From: Megalonaias nervosa
Lineage: Eukaryota; Mollusca; Bivalvia; Unionida; Unionidae
DNA: 64,000 nt
Assembly (NCBI GenBank): GCA_016617855.1
Contig: JAECUM010031461.1
Location: 1-64,000, forward strand
Direction: 5' to 3'
Below, piece by piece: positions 45,894 to 58,094 of this stretch. The notes under the pieces are model-generated. The model saw nothing but the letters and a program-made list of their open reading frames with translations, ran no database searches and was not told where the DNA came from. Positions within the stretch are counted from its first letter, which is position 1. Every line of letters starts with the position of its first letter. A program made the translations under genes and the position numbers.

Positions 45894-46760
45894 ACGTACA
45901 GATGCAAAAAGAGAAGAATGAAAAGGAATTTCAAATTAAAATGAAAGAAACTGAGCTGGCAAGTGAAAAGCACGATATCACTGCACATACAAATTCAGGT
46001 TTTGACATTACAAGAAATATCAGGTTAGTACCCCCTTTTAGAGAAAAAGAAGTAGACAAATATTTTCCTCATTTTGAAAAAGTTGCGGAAAATTTGAAAT
46101 GGCCAAGGGAGCATTGGACTCAGTTACTACAATGTGTACTAATTGTTAAAGCTTGTGCTATTTACCATTCAATGTCAGTACAGCAAAGTTCTGACTATGA
46201 TTTGGTTAAGGAATGCATTTTGCGTTATGCGTTAGTCCCTGAGGCTTATCGGTGAAACATCAGAAACTATAAAAAGAAAGCTGGACAAACTTATGTTGAA
46301 TTTGCAAGAGAAAAAGAGCAGTTATTTGAGAGATGTTGCTTAGCCAAGAAAGTTGAACATGATTATGAAAATATCAAACAACCGGTGTTATTTGAAGAGT
46401 TCAAGAACTGTGTTCCTAATGACATTAAAAATCATCTTGAAAAGAAGAAGATTGAAACCTTGGAAAATGCTGCTGTTGCTGCTGATAAGTATTCCTTAAC
46501 TCATAAAGTTCCTGTTCTAAGCAAGTTTTTCACGCAGCAGTCTACTAGTAGAAAGGTATTTCAACCTAATACGACTCCTCCTAAAACTCAATCAGGCACA
46601 ACTTTTAAAAATCAAGCTCCCGAGAAACTGGATTCAAAATCCTTGTCTTTACCTACGAGTACCTATGGCTAGAAAAAAGGACACGTAATTTCTTATTACT
46701 TCAAACTGAAATATAGGCATCAGAATCAAGATAGACCTATCCCAAATGCTCTTATTTCTA
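45894..46760 (+). pseudogene. Gag capsid and zinc knuckle of copy B, SCAN-like
   Basis: After the nested LTR the frame reads FPHFEKVAENLKWPREHWTQ, then YDLVKECILRYALVPEAYR, a TGA at 46253-46255, and in the same frame QTYVEFAREKEQLFERC, VLFEEFKNCVPNDIKNHLEK and ENAAVAADKYSLTH. The last three blocks follow the plan of the SCAN fold (L....RQWL..E, LVLEQFL..LP.EI, AV.LA). A degenerate zinc knuckle lies at 46656-46720 (STYG, stop, KKGHVISYYFKLK, where CX2CX4HX4C is expected). The relationship of SCAN to Gmr1-type gag is established for vertebrates; that this gag belongs to the same lineage is inference. Confidence 0.75.
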
Positions 46761-47395
46761 AGAGGTCAAGGTCACGGTCATGTACTGAAAACAATACATT
46801 CGTTGGGTCTGATTTTATTATGGAGAATTATGAACGATTCATGTCGAAGGGTTCTATATCACTCTTGGGTGATTTGGTCAATCCTATCCCTATTAAAATT
46901 TTAAGGGCTACAGGAGCTTCTCAGAGTCTTTTATTATCAGGTACTTTGTCTTTTTCTGAGAAGTCTTGTTGTAATGAGAGTCTTCTCATTCAGGGAGTAG
47001 AGTGCGGCTTTGTTAATGTTCCTCTCCATTGTGTAAATTTGTCATCAGAGTTAGTTTCAGGACCTGTGACAGTCGGTATAGTGTCTACTTTACCCGTTGA
47101 GGGCATTCATTTGTTACTAGGCAACGACCTAGCTGGAGACAAGGTTGTGGTTAATCCACTTGTAACTGACAAGCCTTCTTTGGATCAGAATGTTGATCCT
47201 ATTGAGAAAGAATACCCTGAGTTATACCCAGCTTGTGCAGTTACCAGAGCTATGTCAAAGAAAGCTCTTAAGAATGATTTTGATAAGGAAAATATTACTT
47301 TAACTGACACATATCTTGGTCAGGCTTTTGATGAGGTCACTTTCACTCCTAATTTGGATCAATCAAAAGATATTGATCACAATGATCCTCTTTGA
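46760..47395 (+). pseudogene. Protease region of copy B, catalytic Asp lost
   Basis: The open frame 46820-47395 encodes about 190 residues. PIKILRATGASQSLLLSG holds the retropepsin active site, but GCT at 46907-46909 gives Ala where DTGAS needs Asp. A later LLLGNDLAGDKVVVNPLV corresponds to the ILG.DL.G flap and C-terminal block of Ty3/gypsy proteases. The tail (DPIEKEYPELYPACAVTRAM) links to the polymerase part. The frame is intact apart from the active site. Confidence 0.8.
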
Positions 47396-48350
47396 ACTAC
47401 TCATTCTCTTTTTCTAATGAGGGTGACAAACGACAATAGCTTGTCGTCGAACAAGAAAAAAATCCTGAGATCTCCTGTTTGTTTCAGAAGGCCATTAGTG
47501 AAACTGAAGCCACTGAAGTTCCCGTCTGTTATTTCATTAAAAATGGAATTCTTATTAGAAACTGGAGACCTCCCGAGGTACCTGTTGGTGACGAGTGGTC
47601 AGTGAACTATTAGATTGTAGTTCCCAATTCTTACAGACAGGAAATACTTAGTTTGGCCCATGAAACTCCTCTGGCTAGTCATTTAGGGATAAATAAAACT
47701 TATCACAAGATCTTGACTCACTTTTATTGCCCAAAAATCAAAAGTGATGTTTGTAAATTTTGTAGATTTTGTCATACTTGTCAAATGGTAGGAAAACCCA
47801 ATCAGAAGATACCTAAGGCTCATCTGCAACCTATTCCTGCATTTGACGAACCATTTAGCAGAATTATGGTAGATTGTGTTGGTCCCTTACCTAAGACCAA
47901 GTCAGGCAACCAATATTTGTTGACCATAATGTGTACGTCAACAAGATTCACAGAGGCAATTCCATTGAGGAATATTAAAAAACAAACCATGGTAAAAGCT
48001 TTGATAAAGTTTTTTACTCAGTTTGGCCATCCTAAATTTGTCCAATCTAGTCAATGGTAAAATTTTATGTCTGGAATTTTCCAGCTAGTTATTCTTGAAT
48101 TTGGCACTCGACAATTCAAGTCATAAGTGAAGTTATGGTTTCACGGATTTGTAATGGAGAGAACTTTTGAGTCTTGTAATATAGTTCATTCTCTCTTGTT
48201 CATTCATCAAATTTTTCTTCAAATTAGATTTTACGGCCCTTAGAAAGTAAAGAAGAAAATGAATGAGTTTAAGTATAATAATAGTACTCTGATGTAAATA
48301 AATTAATGGAGTACTAGTATATTGAAAGAGATAGCCAAGTAAATCATGCA
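47396..48350 (+). pseudogene. Integrase N-terminus and core of copy B, upstream of RT
   Basis: From about 47450 frames give VPVCYFIKNGILIRNWRPPE, then (47653-48060) AHETPLASHLGINKTYHKIL and VCKFCRFCHTCQMVGKPNQK, the H2C2 zinc-binding domain. IMVDCVGPLPKTKSGNQYLL carries the first catalytic Asp (47872-47874). TRFTEAIPLRNIKKQTMVKA and FTQFGHPKFVQSSQW follow, with a stop at 48058-48060. The second catalytic Asp (QSDQG in intact relatives) is Ser here, and the Glu region is gone; 48070-48350 is noncoding. Its position before RT is the key architectural feature. Confidence 0.85.
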
Positions 48351-49464
48351 ATTACTTTAGTTGTACCTGTCCCATTTAAATAGGACTCTGTTGATCTTGG
48401 AACAACAAACCTTCGGAATTCGGAAATTATGAAAAATCTGGACCAGAAACCTTTGCATTTACAACAACAAGAAAGTAATGAACTTAAACAGTTATTATTC
48501 AAATATGAGCACTTGTTTCCAGATATTCCTACAAGGACAAACAAAATTTTCCATGACGTTGAAACTGTAGATTCAAAACCAGTGAAACAACACTCATACA
48601 GGATGAACCCTCTCAAACAGGAATACTTGATAAAGGAAATTCAGTATTTGCTGGAGAACGATTTCATAGAGCCCAGGAAAAGTGATTGGAGTTCACCATG
48701 CATACTTGTTCCGAAACCAGATAAAACTTTCCGTATGTGCACTGATAATAGGAAGGTGAACAGTGTGACAAAAACATTCATTTCCATTACCAAGAATCGA
48801 TGACTGTATTGACAAAATTGGAAATGCCAAGTACGTGACCAAATTTGACCTTCTGAAAGGATTTTGGCAAATTCCACTAACGGAAAAGGCAAAGGAAATT
48901 TCGGCACTTGTGACTCCAAATGGATTCTATCAATATAAAGTAATGCCGTTCGGGATGAAGGCTTCCCCAAGTACTTTTCAACGCTTGATGAATACGATTA
49001 CCTCTGGTCTAGATAATTGTGATGCTTACATTGATGATGTCATCATCTACAACGACACCTGGAAAGAACATCTAGCCACGATTCGGAAATTCTTCGACAG
49101 ACTCACTGATGCAAATTTGACAATTAATTTATCTAAAAGTGAGTTTTGCCGTGCTTGTGTGACATTTCTAGGACATATAGTGGGACATGGACAAATTAAG
49201 CCTATGGATGCTAAGGTCAAGGCAATCTCTGATTTCACTGTGCCTGTCAGTAAAAAGCAACTGACGAGATGTTTGGGTATGGCCGGATACTATCGGAAAT
49301 TTTGTTCCAATTTTTCTAATATTGCTGAACCCCTGACAAACTTGTTAAGTAAGAAAAACAAGTTTCTTTGGACTGGAAAATGTCAGGAGGCTTTTGATAG
49401 GTTAAAAAGCCATACTCAAAAGTGCCTCGGTTCTCACAGCTCCAAGTTTCAATCAATTTTTTAA
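48351..49464 (+). pseudogene. Reverse transcriptase of copy B, one frameshift
   Basis: Frame 48429-48803 covers the leader and first RT blocks: LKQLLFKYEHLFPDIPTRTN, IQYLLENDFIEPRKSDWSSP, CILVPKPDKTFRMCTDNRKV. A frameshift near 48775 moves to frame 48835-49464: TKFDLLKGFWQIPL with the first catalytic Asp, ALVTPNGFYQYKVMPFGMKA, and AYIDDVIIYND with YIDD at 49027-49038. SKSEFCRACVTFLGHIV and LGMAGYYRKFCSNFSNIAEP follow. All main RT motifs are present and conserved, so decay is recent. A second frameshift near 49430 leads into RNase H. Confidence 0.9.
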
Positions 49465-49858
49465 ATTATCTGTTGATGCAAGTGATGTTGGGGTTGGAGC
49501 AGTATTGATTCAAGAAGATAGAAATGGTGTTGATCACCCAGTGTGCTATTTCTCTAAGAACTTAAATAAGGACCAAAGGAATTACTCAACAATCGAGAAG
49601 GAATGTTTGGCTTTAATATTGGCATTACAGCATTTTGAAGTTTACATTAGCTCAGCTCCTTCTCCGGCTGTTGTGTTTAGTGATCACAACCTCCTTACTT
49701 TCATCGACAAGATGAAAAGTAAAAATCAAAGATTATTAAGGTGGAGTTTGTTTTTGCAGGAATATAATCTTGACATCAGGCACATCAAAGGAAAAGACAA
49801 TTTGATTGCAGATGCACTTTCCCGTGTATATAAATATTATTTCATGTTTACTTTGTAA
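49440..49858 (+). pseudogene. RNase H of copy B
   Basis: After the frameshift the sequence reads KLSVDASDVGVGAVLIQED with the first catalytic Asp, HPVCYFSKNLNKDQRNYSTI, and EKECLALILALQHF with the catalytic Glu. VVFSDHNLLTFIDKM carries the second Asp, and RHIKGKDNLIADALSRVYK ends at a TAA at 49856-49858. All four catalytic positions are kept. No integrase, chromodomain or envelope follows, only about 95 bp to the purine tract (TGGGGGAAG) and the LTR. Confidence 0.9.
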
Positions 49859-49954
49859 AATTCATAAGAGCTTACTTATGTAATTTTGTATAATTTATAT
49901 ATGGTAAAAAGAAAGCTTTATTACATAATTTTTTCTTTTTCTTTATGGGGGAAG

Positions 49955-50885
49955 TGTTACAAATATGTAATTAAATTGCTTGTGTGTTAGTTTAAAAAAA
50001 ATAATTTTATATTTGCTTCATTGCGTTTTATTGTAATGATTATTTTCACGGTATTAGATATTTTTGAAAGAATATTCAGCCTAAGTTGAACGCAAAAGGT
50101 ATTATATTATCATTATTTTTAGCTCACTTTGGTTCATAGATCTTGTAAACATCGGGTGAATACGATTGGCTATTACCAAGGTCATTTTCGGCCCACGTGT
50201 TAGTTGAGTTGTAAACAAGCCTTTCTATTTTATTTCCAGTTTGAGAATTTGATTCTTAGATAGGGCTATTCTAGCGTACGTGAGAAATGATTTTTTTTAA
50301 TTGCGCGGTTTGATGATTAAGTGATCATGTGACCCATCACAAGTGTCGAAATGACGTTTATATTTGGGTTTAATACTTGTGTCTTAGTGAAATCTAGGCA
50401 GTCGTATTCTTACACCTCAGAGCTCAAGGTGTTCTTGATTGTTGATGCCAGCTTGTTTTGAAGTTCATCTATTTTTTGAAATTTAATAATTCTATCTAGA
50501 AAACTACTCAAGCGCTTCATATTTATAAAATTTCTGAGAGAAAAATATTCAGTGGAAATTTATTCTGGAGTTCTAAAACAGAACATTATAAACTGTGTTT
50601 CAACGAGGAACTGTTGCCATCAGTACAACGACCTCATCTGACGTCATCGCCTTCCATATTGGAACTTCATCGAGATTCGAACCTGGATTCAAATTAGAAC
50701 TTTCAGTGATAGGACTTATAGTTTTAGATTCTAGGATTAATTTTTAGATTATATTCACAAACCGTAAGTCCTATTTCATATTTTTACCTTGTTTTCAAGG
50801 GAAATAAATTATTTTGTAAAAATCTTCAAAGCTTGTTGACTTCACTCTTTTCGTTTGTTACTTTTGTACGAGAGTAAGCGTAACA
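49955..50885 (+). mobile_element. 3' LTR of copy B
   Basis: The 931-bp LTR begins TGTTACAAATATGTAATT after the purine tract GGGGGAAG and ends GAGTAAGCGTAACA, followed by the CTTG target copy. It is near identical to the 5' LTR beyond its first 170 bp. Confidence 0.92.
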
Positions 50886-50889
50886 CTTG

Positions 50890-51689
50890 TAATCTTCAAC
50901 TAAAAACCCGTATGAACGTATGCATGAAGGGTGATTATTTGTTGTTGTTTTTCTGCACCAGTTGTGAGATGACCAGCCTCTCTCTGAACTGGGAAATTCA
51001 GATTCTTTATTACTTATATTATAATGTATTTTTTGGCGATAAGCTAATTTTAATAGTGTAATACTAATTGCCTGTTGCTGTTGATTGATTCCCTACTCCC
51101 TGCCCACACTGATATTTCACTATTTCATGCCTCGTCCTCAGAAAATAATGAGTAGTGTGGGCAAGATTACTACGAGTCGGGCTCCTGACCTTTATATGGT
51201 TCACTTTATTGGAGGATGAATTCTCATCAACGGTAAAGGGTATTTTTGCGTCTGGAGAGTGAGCAACGCAGTAGTAATATACAAGTATTGCATCATTAAA
51301 ATTAATTTAAACATACACCAGCGCAACAAAAAATAAAAAAGAATGAGACTTTGGGTGAATTAATTCCTTGTATTCCGGGGAATTGTTTAGCCGAGTTGTA
51401 GCCCCTGATTTCCAGACCAACCCACTTTCATTTCAGCATAACAACTTACTTAGCTATTGCTGAATTTGAACAATATTTAGGTGTGCAGCTTTATTTTCAG
51501 AGCACATTGCTTAAGTTCAGTTGTCAACATTCCAGGTAAAACCTTAATTGTCAGACCCAATCACTTTTATTTATGTGAGAACCATTCCCTACTGTGCGAA
51601 TAGCACACCGTACAATCCAGGCGCTTTCTGGGTACTTTCCAGCTGATCAAGACTAACTCGAATAAAGTTTACAGACATAATTATCTGCC
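50890..51689. other. Noncoding stretch, nothing recognised
   Basis: Sequence following the Ty3/gypsy insertion. It does not continue the recombinase frame that ends at 43262. Confidence 0.4.
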
Positions 51690-52440
51690 CTATCCTACAG
51701 TTTGGTGTGGTTTCGTTATTTGGATGGTGGTCGTTAATCTGCGAAAGATGACCCAAGTCCTGTAAGACCATTGTCTGCGATTTGTGAACGGAAAGTGGCT
51801 TGGGTGAAGTGGAGAGTTGATAAAGATGTTTGTTACGCAGTGGAAGATATTTCTATTATCATGGACATTATTTTTCATCAGCTGTTTTTAATATATTCAA
51901 GAATCATTTGAAATTCAGAAAGGCTTGTGCAAAATGCGCTCCCATTTGTTAACTTCTAATTCAAAGCAGATTCCAGTTGCAATCACCAAAGAACTACTAG
52001 ACCAAATATGACAAGAGTGGTGAGACACCTTTGGATGAGATTGTCACAGATGATGAAACATAGATTTATTTTTATGAACCGACTTAAGAGGAAAGAAAAA
52101 GGTTTAGCTCTGAGAAAAAGAGATGAGACCACATATTACCCAGTGTTGTCGGACTCTCGAGTTTTATACTCAATACTTTTCAATGCTATAAAACCTGGTC
52201 TTCCTGTGCCAAAAGATGTAGAAGTCTACTGAACTATTCGTCTGCTCACCGGTGGCTGAAGTAACCATCTCCTCTATGACAAGAAACGGGCACATAAATC
52301 TGCTGTCATGACAGACTAATTGATTGAGCACATCATCCAAACTCTGCACACAGCCCCGATTAGGTTTTTAGTGACTTTAGGCTACAACCTGTTATGATAG
52401 ATGTCATGGGGACAGACGATTTGAAGGTACCATGGGGATG
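51690..52440 (+). pseudogene. mariner-type transposase, decayed
   Basis: Segments in several + frames follow mariner order. SAICERKVAWVKWRVDKDV with YAVEDISIIMDI and SAVFNIFKNHLKFRKACAK form the paired helix-turn-helix region ending in the F.IL...L..RK.CAKWVP block. PLDEIVTDDET, a stop, then IYFYEPT is the first catalytic Asp block (TGDE.W...Y.P), with Trp turned into a stop. AHKSAVMTD, stop, LIEHIIQTLH is the HDNA..H.S block before the second Asp. Multiple stops show a dead copy. The ends of the element could not be located. Confidence 0.75.
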
Positions 52441-53279
52441 GAAGCTCAGTTTTCCAGTTCATGAACAACATACCATAAAATGAATACAAAATGGCATTTA
52501 TTAATTGAATAATCAGATTGGGAAAATGTATAGAGGTGCATAGGAGTACTTAGAGAGGATGCACTGATTTACCATTTGCTAATAAATAACTCTGTTCTAC
52601 GGCATACTAATATTCGTAAATTTTAATATACCCATCAGATTTTACAAACATATAAAGTACGATCACCAAGGGTATTGTGATAGAAATAAGGTGAAATACC
52701 TAACTGAAGCAAGACAATGTATTTATTTATGGCACACTTTTGATCAGGATGGGGCAACATGTAATGTTTGCAAATACCGTTTCCCATTTGCATGATTTGC
52801 AATGATATTCATATAATAAAGAGGAATGAATTAACTTAGGCTATATAAGCTAATTAAAACTTATTAATTTACAATAAGACATACACAAAGCACAATAAAG
52901 GTCATATAGGGGGAAATTAAATCATAATTAGGATCTTTCCATATATTATGCTATTATAAATTGTCAAAATTAATTTCAACAGACTGGAGAAAATTATAAA
53001 ATTAATAGGCTTAAATAAAGTGAAATTTAGTTAAGTTGTAACGTTAGAATCTAAATAATGACATTAAAAAAGTTATTATTTCAAAAGGTAAATAGCTATT
53101 TTTAATGTTGCAATATTTTACATAATTAGTGGGCATGTCAGCACACCAGAGGTATTATTTAAAATCGCAATATTAAAAGCAGGGATTTATCTTTTGAAAT
53201 TGACATCTTTTTAAAATTATTTTTAAATGTGTGCTGCATGTTTACATGGCAATTTCATAATTACATTTTCATGTTTTAG
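52441..53279. other. Presumed intron, nothing recognised
   Basis: Strongly AT-rich sequence before the cytoplasmic exon. Confidence 0.4.
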
Positions 53280-53456
53280 ATGAACATGAACCATTGCACA
53301 ATCACAACGATGCTACTTGCATACCAATGGAAGATTTAAATGTTAACCGAACCCTCGTGCCTGGTGAAATGCAGAAATCAGACCCGAATGATCATAACGT
53401 GAATGTTGACTCAAGTCCTGAATCCCCAGAGGGACAGTGTGAATCAGAAACGGAAG
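53280..53456 (+). CDS. Cytoplasmic exon of the membrane-protein gene
   Basis: The exon is 177 nt between TTTTCATGTTTTAG and GAAG|GTATCATG, phase 1 to 1. It opens 58 codons without a stop: EHEPLHNHNDATCIPMEDLN, then VNRTLVPGEMQKSDPNDHN, then VNVDSSPESPEGQCESETE. It is acidic and rich in Asn, Ser and Pro, as in a disordered cytoplasmic tail, with SPESP as a possible phosphorylation site. Its first two bases complete the codon begun by the transmembrane exon (A+AT, Asn), and its last base joins the terminal exon (G+AT, Asp). The intron from 40686 is 12.6 kb and holds most of the window's transposons. Confidence 0.6.
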
Positions 53457-54796
53457 GTATCATGTCATGCAGCATACTTTAGTTGTAAGCTGATTACAAG
53501 GAAGATGCAGTAAAAGAATAGATTATCTGTACCCATTGAGAAATCTGGACTTTGCATATTTTAGTGACCAGAAAATTAATAATTTTATGCACAATACATT
53601 GTGTGTCAGGAGAACATACCTTTAATCGTTTCATTTACAATTTCTGATTCATTTTTTATATTCTTCTTATTGCAAGATTTACCAGAATTGATAATTAATT
53701 CCTCTGTCCACTAGTAATGTGTTGCTAGTACCAAATTCACTGTCTAAAGGGTCATTAGATATCAGTCTCTTGTAAGGTAAGTATCACTAAGTATAGAAGT
53801 AAATATAGATAGAAAGGTTGTTGTTTTTAAGATTACAGTTTATTTCATCTTTATCATGATATTTATCAAATTTACAAATACATCAGAAAAAGATTACCAA
53901 GTTCAATGTCATTATAACAAGTGAAATAACTGATCTTAGCAAGAAAATGTAGTTAAATATTTATAACACAGTTTGATCTCAGTTGGGCAATAGGAAATAT
54001 ATAGATAAATATCCACTATGCATATGATTTATAATCAGACTTAATTACTAAGCATAAATCAAAATAATTAAGAATGAATTATCTTTTACATACGAATACG
54101 CCTTATCAAACGAATTCTTTCCCTGGACTCCGAACAAAATACTTAAGTGGTTTTGCATTTTGCTCCACATATTCCATTTTTGTTCACACATTTCGTTTAA
54201 ATGTATTAATGCATACATTAAAACATGAATTAAGCATATGGCGTTTTATGAAGGATATTGTACAAACCATTCCCATGTACATATCGAGGGATAGGCCTTA
54301 ATATCTGATGTTGAGTTGCGTCATCGATCTGATTGCATTACAGATATGGTTGTTAGCTTCGAATTTGTATAAACATTGTATGGGACATATGAATGGATTT
54401 AGTCTGTAGTCACAGGCAAATCGATTTTTTTTCCTTACTTCGCAAATGGAACATAGGTTTTGCACTAGTAAGGGCCCCTTTTCTTATACTCTTTAATAGG
54501 CACTTTAATTCCAACCAAATTTCAGGGCAAATGTTGCGGAATAACAGTAGTTAAAAATATGTTAAAGTTTATACACAAAGTTCATAAATCTTAAGTACAT
54601 TTAAACTCTCTAATTTTATAGTTTAGGTTAATTCACTTAAATTGGTACTTGTGTGTTTGTGATATGCGTTGGTATATATTGGGTTCAAATCTTTTATTTA
54701 ACATTTACCCTAACCTGCTAGAATAAGACAACTATGAGGTAGTTCTGTGGCAGCATACAAACTATTTTTGATAACTTGCCATACATACTGTCATAT

Positions 54797-54799
<3 letters not shown>
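53457..54799. other. Presumed intron, nothing recognised
   Basis: AT-rich sequence. The open frame at 54074-54301 has no splice support and is not called. Confidence 0.4.

Positions 54800-54855
<56 letters not shown>
54800..54855. repeat. (TA)n microsatellite
   Basis: About 28 TA units. Confidence 0.95.
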
Positions 54856-54856
<1 letters not shown>

Positions 54857-56014
54857 GCTATAACTTAACTTACTAGGTTTCCGTTCCAGTTATGAGGATT
54901 GAACACAGAGTAGACTACTGACAGATAATATGCACATCTAATGTTACAATGCAGATATCTAATGCATGATCCAAATATCCTAAATTAATCTGTATATATA
55001 TATAAATGAGTTCCTTTTTGGTTCATCATTGGAAACTTTCCACCAAAAGATGGTGAGATTTTAATTAAACGATGCCGATTCATAAGTTGTTCGGCAGGTT
55101 TTGGCCCATCAAGGAGACATATGGTACAAATAGCGTGCTTTTTGACATATGTTGTCTGCAGAGTCAACAATGGCAGCCAAGATATTTTTATGTTCCATTC
55201 TATCAGCCAAATATTTATGTAAAGTTTATGAGGTAATAAATTCATCACATGATAACCTAGGGTGTATGGAATGCTTCGAGAAAATGCCAGTGCATACATT
55301 TTCCACTAACAAAGAAACCATTTAACATATGAAATTGCTAGCTTGCCAGTGTTAATTTCAAACCTTTTTTGCAATGATTAAACTTGTCCTGAACATTCAG
55401 CAGGGATATGAAGTTTAAATGATGTCATATTATATTGAATTTTCCAGCAAAAAGTTTTGTTTTACATTTGAGGACAAGTTGAGAAAGTCATTAACACTTT
55501 CTATTATTTGCAAGAATAAAATATCCCCATATGTATAAATGTCAACGTTTTTTTTTATTATATTAAATTTTGTGTACAATCTTTACTTCTGATAACATTC
55601 TCCTTTTTGGTGTTGTTGTCAATCGCACATTAGTGGGATGCATAACAGAGCAGTCACATTTCAACCTACGTCCGCATCATCAACAGTTTCTTAATGTTTT
55701 AGTTGGAGTTTTCATTTATATATAATTCTTAAATCCCTTGATATAGTCTCATCATAAATCGGATGAATCATTATCAATCTAAGACAATTCATTCTGACAC
55801 AAACTCTATTGCCCCTAAAGGTCTGACCCTGAGGCGATGGTCACAGTCATAGAAAAGTTACAAATAGGTGTTGACTAAAGTTTCTTCATTTGCTAATACG
55901 AGTGCTTGGGGTTGATTGTTTAAAAAGTTCAGAATATTAGTGTGATGCGTTACAGAGTTCTTTATTAGTGAGCAGTACATCGATCCACCCCTTCTTGTAC
56001 CTCTACGCACATTC
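54856..56014. other. Presumed intron, nothing recognised
   Basis: The minus-strand frame 54985-55299 is open for 104 codons but matches no family I recognise and has no splice support. It could be a transposon shred. Confidence 0.35.
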
Positions 56015-56344
56015 TCAGTCTGAATAAAAAGGATTAAATGTCATTTTATGTTCACTTGTTGATGTATTGTTCATACACTTTAGTACGGCACCTCCCATTG
56101 CATGGCTACCTTCACATTGTCTGCCACTCAGCGAATGTTTGATAACAGGATTCAACCAAAAATAACTTGCAGCTAAATCAGGACAGTGTAAAGGCCATAG
56201 CAAAATTTTGATGATTTGCTGCTTTAGTAACTCTCTCACAACGGGGGATTTATGCGAAGAAGTAAATTGATTTACTTTGGGTACCAGTGTGCGGATGCGT
56301 GGTTCCGTAGTATTCCACAATATTTGGCTACACTTTGGAGTCAT
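56015..56344 (-). pseudogene. mariner-type transposase C-terminal fragment
   Basis: The minus frame of 109 codons reads FTSSHKSPVVRELLKQQIIK, LLWPLHCPDLAASYFWLNPV, then KHSLSGRQCEGSHAMGGAV, ending NPFYSD. This is the second half of a mariner catalytic domain (HDNA..H.S, L.HPPYSPDLAP.D..LF..LK..L.G..F). The second catalytic Asp (SPDLAPCD) is intact in PDLA, while the following D position is Tyr. There is no N-terminal part. It is a different copy from 51690-52440, since strand and overlapping content differ. Confidence 0.75.
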
Positions 56345-58090
56345 ACAAATGTCCAGTTACACTAGCAAAGTCATACATATATACTTGGAAGACCGGTCTT
56401 TCTACATCGAAAAATCATACGCATACAACTCTCTTGGCAATGCAGTTACGGAGAATGATTTGTGATCTCTACTCATTTTCTTCGACATAAATGTTATTAT
56501 TTTCTCATGTGACCTGTTCGAAAAGTAAATCCATATTTTATTACTTTTGTCAATAATATTACTTTGATCACTCATTTCATGTTTATCGAGTAGCTGTTTT
56601 GTAATTTCAAACAGCTGATGAATTAATGCTCACGATAAGAAAAATATCTTCCACTGCATTTCCAGCATCTTCATTAATTTCCCTCTTCAAAGTTGCCACT
56701 TCCCGCTCACCAGTCGCTCGCAGACAACGAACCACATCAAAATTGTAGGATATAACAGAGATTTACAACTGCAAACTTTATCTAGTCGGCCTTGATATCA
56801 CTCATAGAGTACCCTACGGCTTTGATATCAACCAGAGTACTATAAAAATGCCCAGATTTTACAATATGCTCTTTACTCGGACGTAAATTTGTTCTCCTCT
56901 TACATTCTTTTATCTATGTCATTTACTAATGTTTTGCCTCATGCATATACCTAGGTTTCTGGCGTGCTGTACTAGCAGCAGTAGATCCTTTATAGCCTGT
57001 TATTTTGTCTGTCGATCAGCGTTAGATTTATTACCATGTTAAAAGAAACAAAAATGCTATAATAATATATTCAAAACTTTACTAATGCCCTCTTATTTTT
57101 TAAACCCCTAGATGGATTTTGTCTATATTTAGAATGAGTCAATATGAAGCTAACAGCATACTTGCTTGCTAATTTAACATTGAGTTTCAAGGCCACAGTC
57201 ATAGAAAATTTGCTAAACGTTCTGGTTTAAAACGTTACTTTATTTCTTCATGCTTCCTAAATCCTTTGATAGACTTTGTTGATTATATGAATACTCGTAT
57301 GTATAATTCAGCATCACATAAGTACAATAATGGCTATATAGGGTGAATTAGAAGTTAAGTTCAGAACTGCAGAAAGATGTATGAAGCTAAAATCATTCAT
57401 TATATGGCATCACTTATCGTTTTGACCATCAGGTTGAGGTCACTTAATTTAAAGTATGCCACAGACAGGATCAAGATGCAAACCCTGGCTTTGTTGTCAG
57501 AATTATTTCATGTATAAGCGAGATAAATTTACATCCCAGTTTAAGGAGAATTATTGGGAAATTTAGTGAAACAGTTCCACAAATTATTTCAGACCATTTA
57601 TGACCATTTGCCGACCTCACTCCCAATGACAAGTTTCTTTTACAACATTCAGAATGTACAATTTTAGTAAAGTTGCCTCTGGAATTCTTGTTTTCGAATT
57701 TACTTTTATGCCAAGGATTTTTCTACATCCAAAGTACCTTAAGCAGGCCTTTTTGAAAAATGGTTGCTGCTATAAGTATTCAACTTTTATCTCCCTTTAG
57801 TGTATAACTGATGTGTGTAATTTGGATGGAGAGAATACAGCTTGGCTTTGTATCAGATGTTCATATCTCAGAAGATTCATAGCTCCACTTGAACATTTTC
57901 ACTTCATGGAGGTAAATTGAAAAAGGACAAAACAATAGATTGATAAATTTTAAAAAATTTCATTTCTGACGTTAGTATTGTGAACTCGGGGAAAATTTAT
58001 TTCATATTTTAATAACTGCTAAGGTTAGTGCACTGTTAGTAAAAGCGTCTTACGAGTTGTTGTTGAAAATGAAATGAATTGAACTGCTTC
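56345..58090. other. Presumed intron, nothing recognised
   Basis: No exon with paired splice sites or identifiable element was seen. Confidence 0.4.
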
Positions 58091-58094
58091 CATG

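Larger units (their letters stand above)
43276..50885 (+). mobile_element. Ty3/gypsy element, copy B, full length, Gmr1-like order
   Basis: The 7610-bp element has LTRs of 938 and 931 bp with TGTTACG...CGTAACA ends and a CTTG duplication on both sides (43272-43275 and 50886-50889). Internal order is primer site, gag (split by a nested solo LTR), zinc knuckle, protease, integrase N-terminus and core, reverse transcriptase, RNase H, purine tract. Integrase therefore precedes RT, as in Ty1/copia and the Gmr1-type Ty3/gypsy elements, and nothing resembling integrase follows RNase H. Stops, frameshifts and the loss of catalytic residues in protease and integrase make it non-autonomous. Confidence 0.9.
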
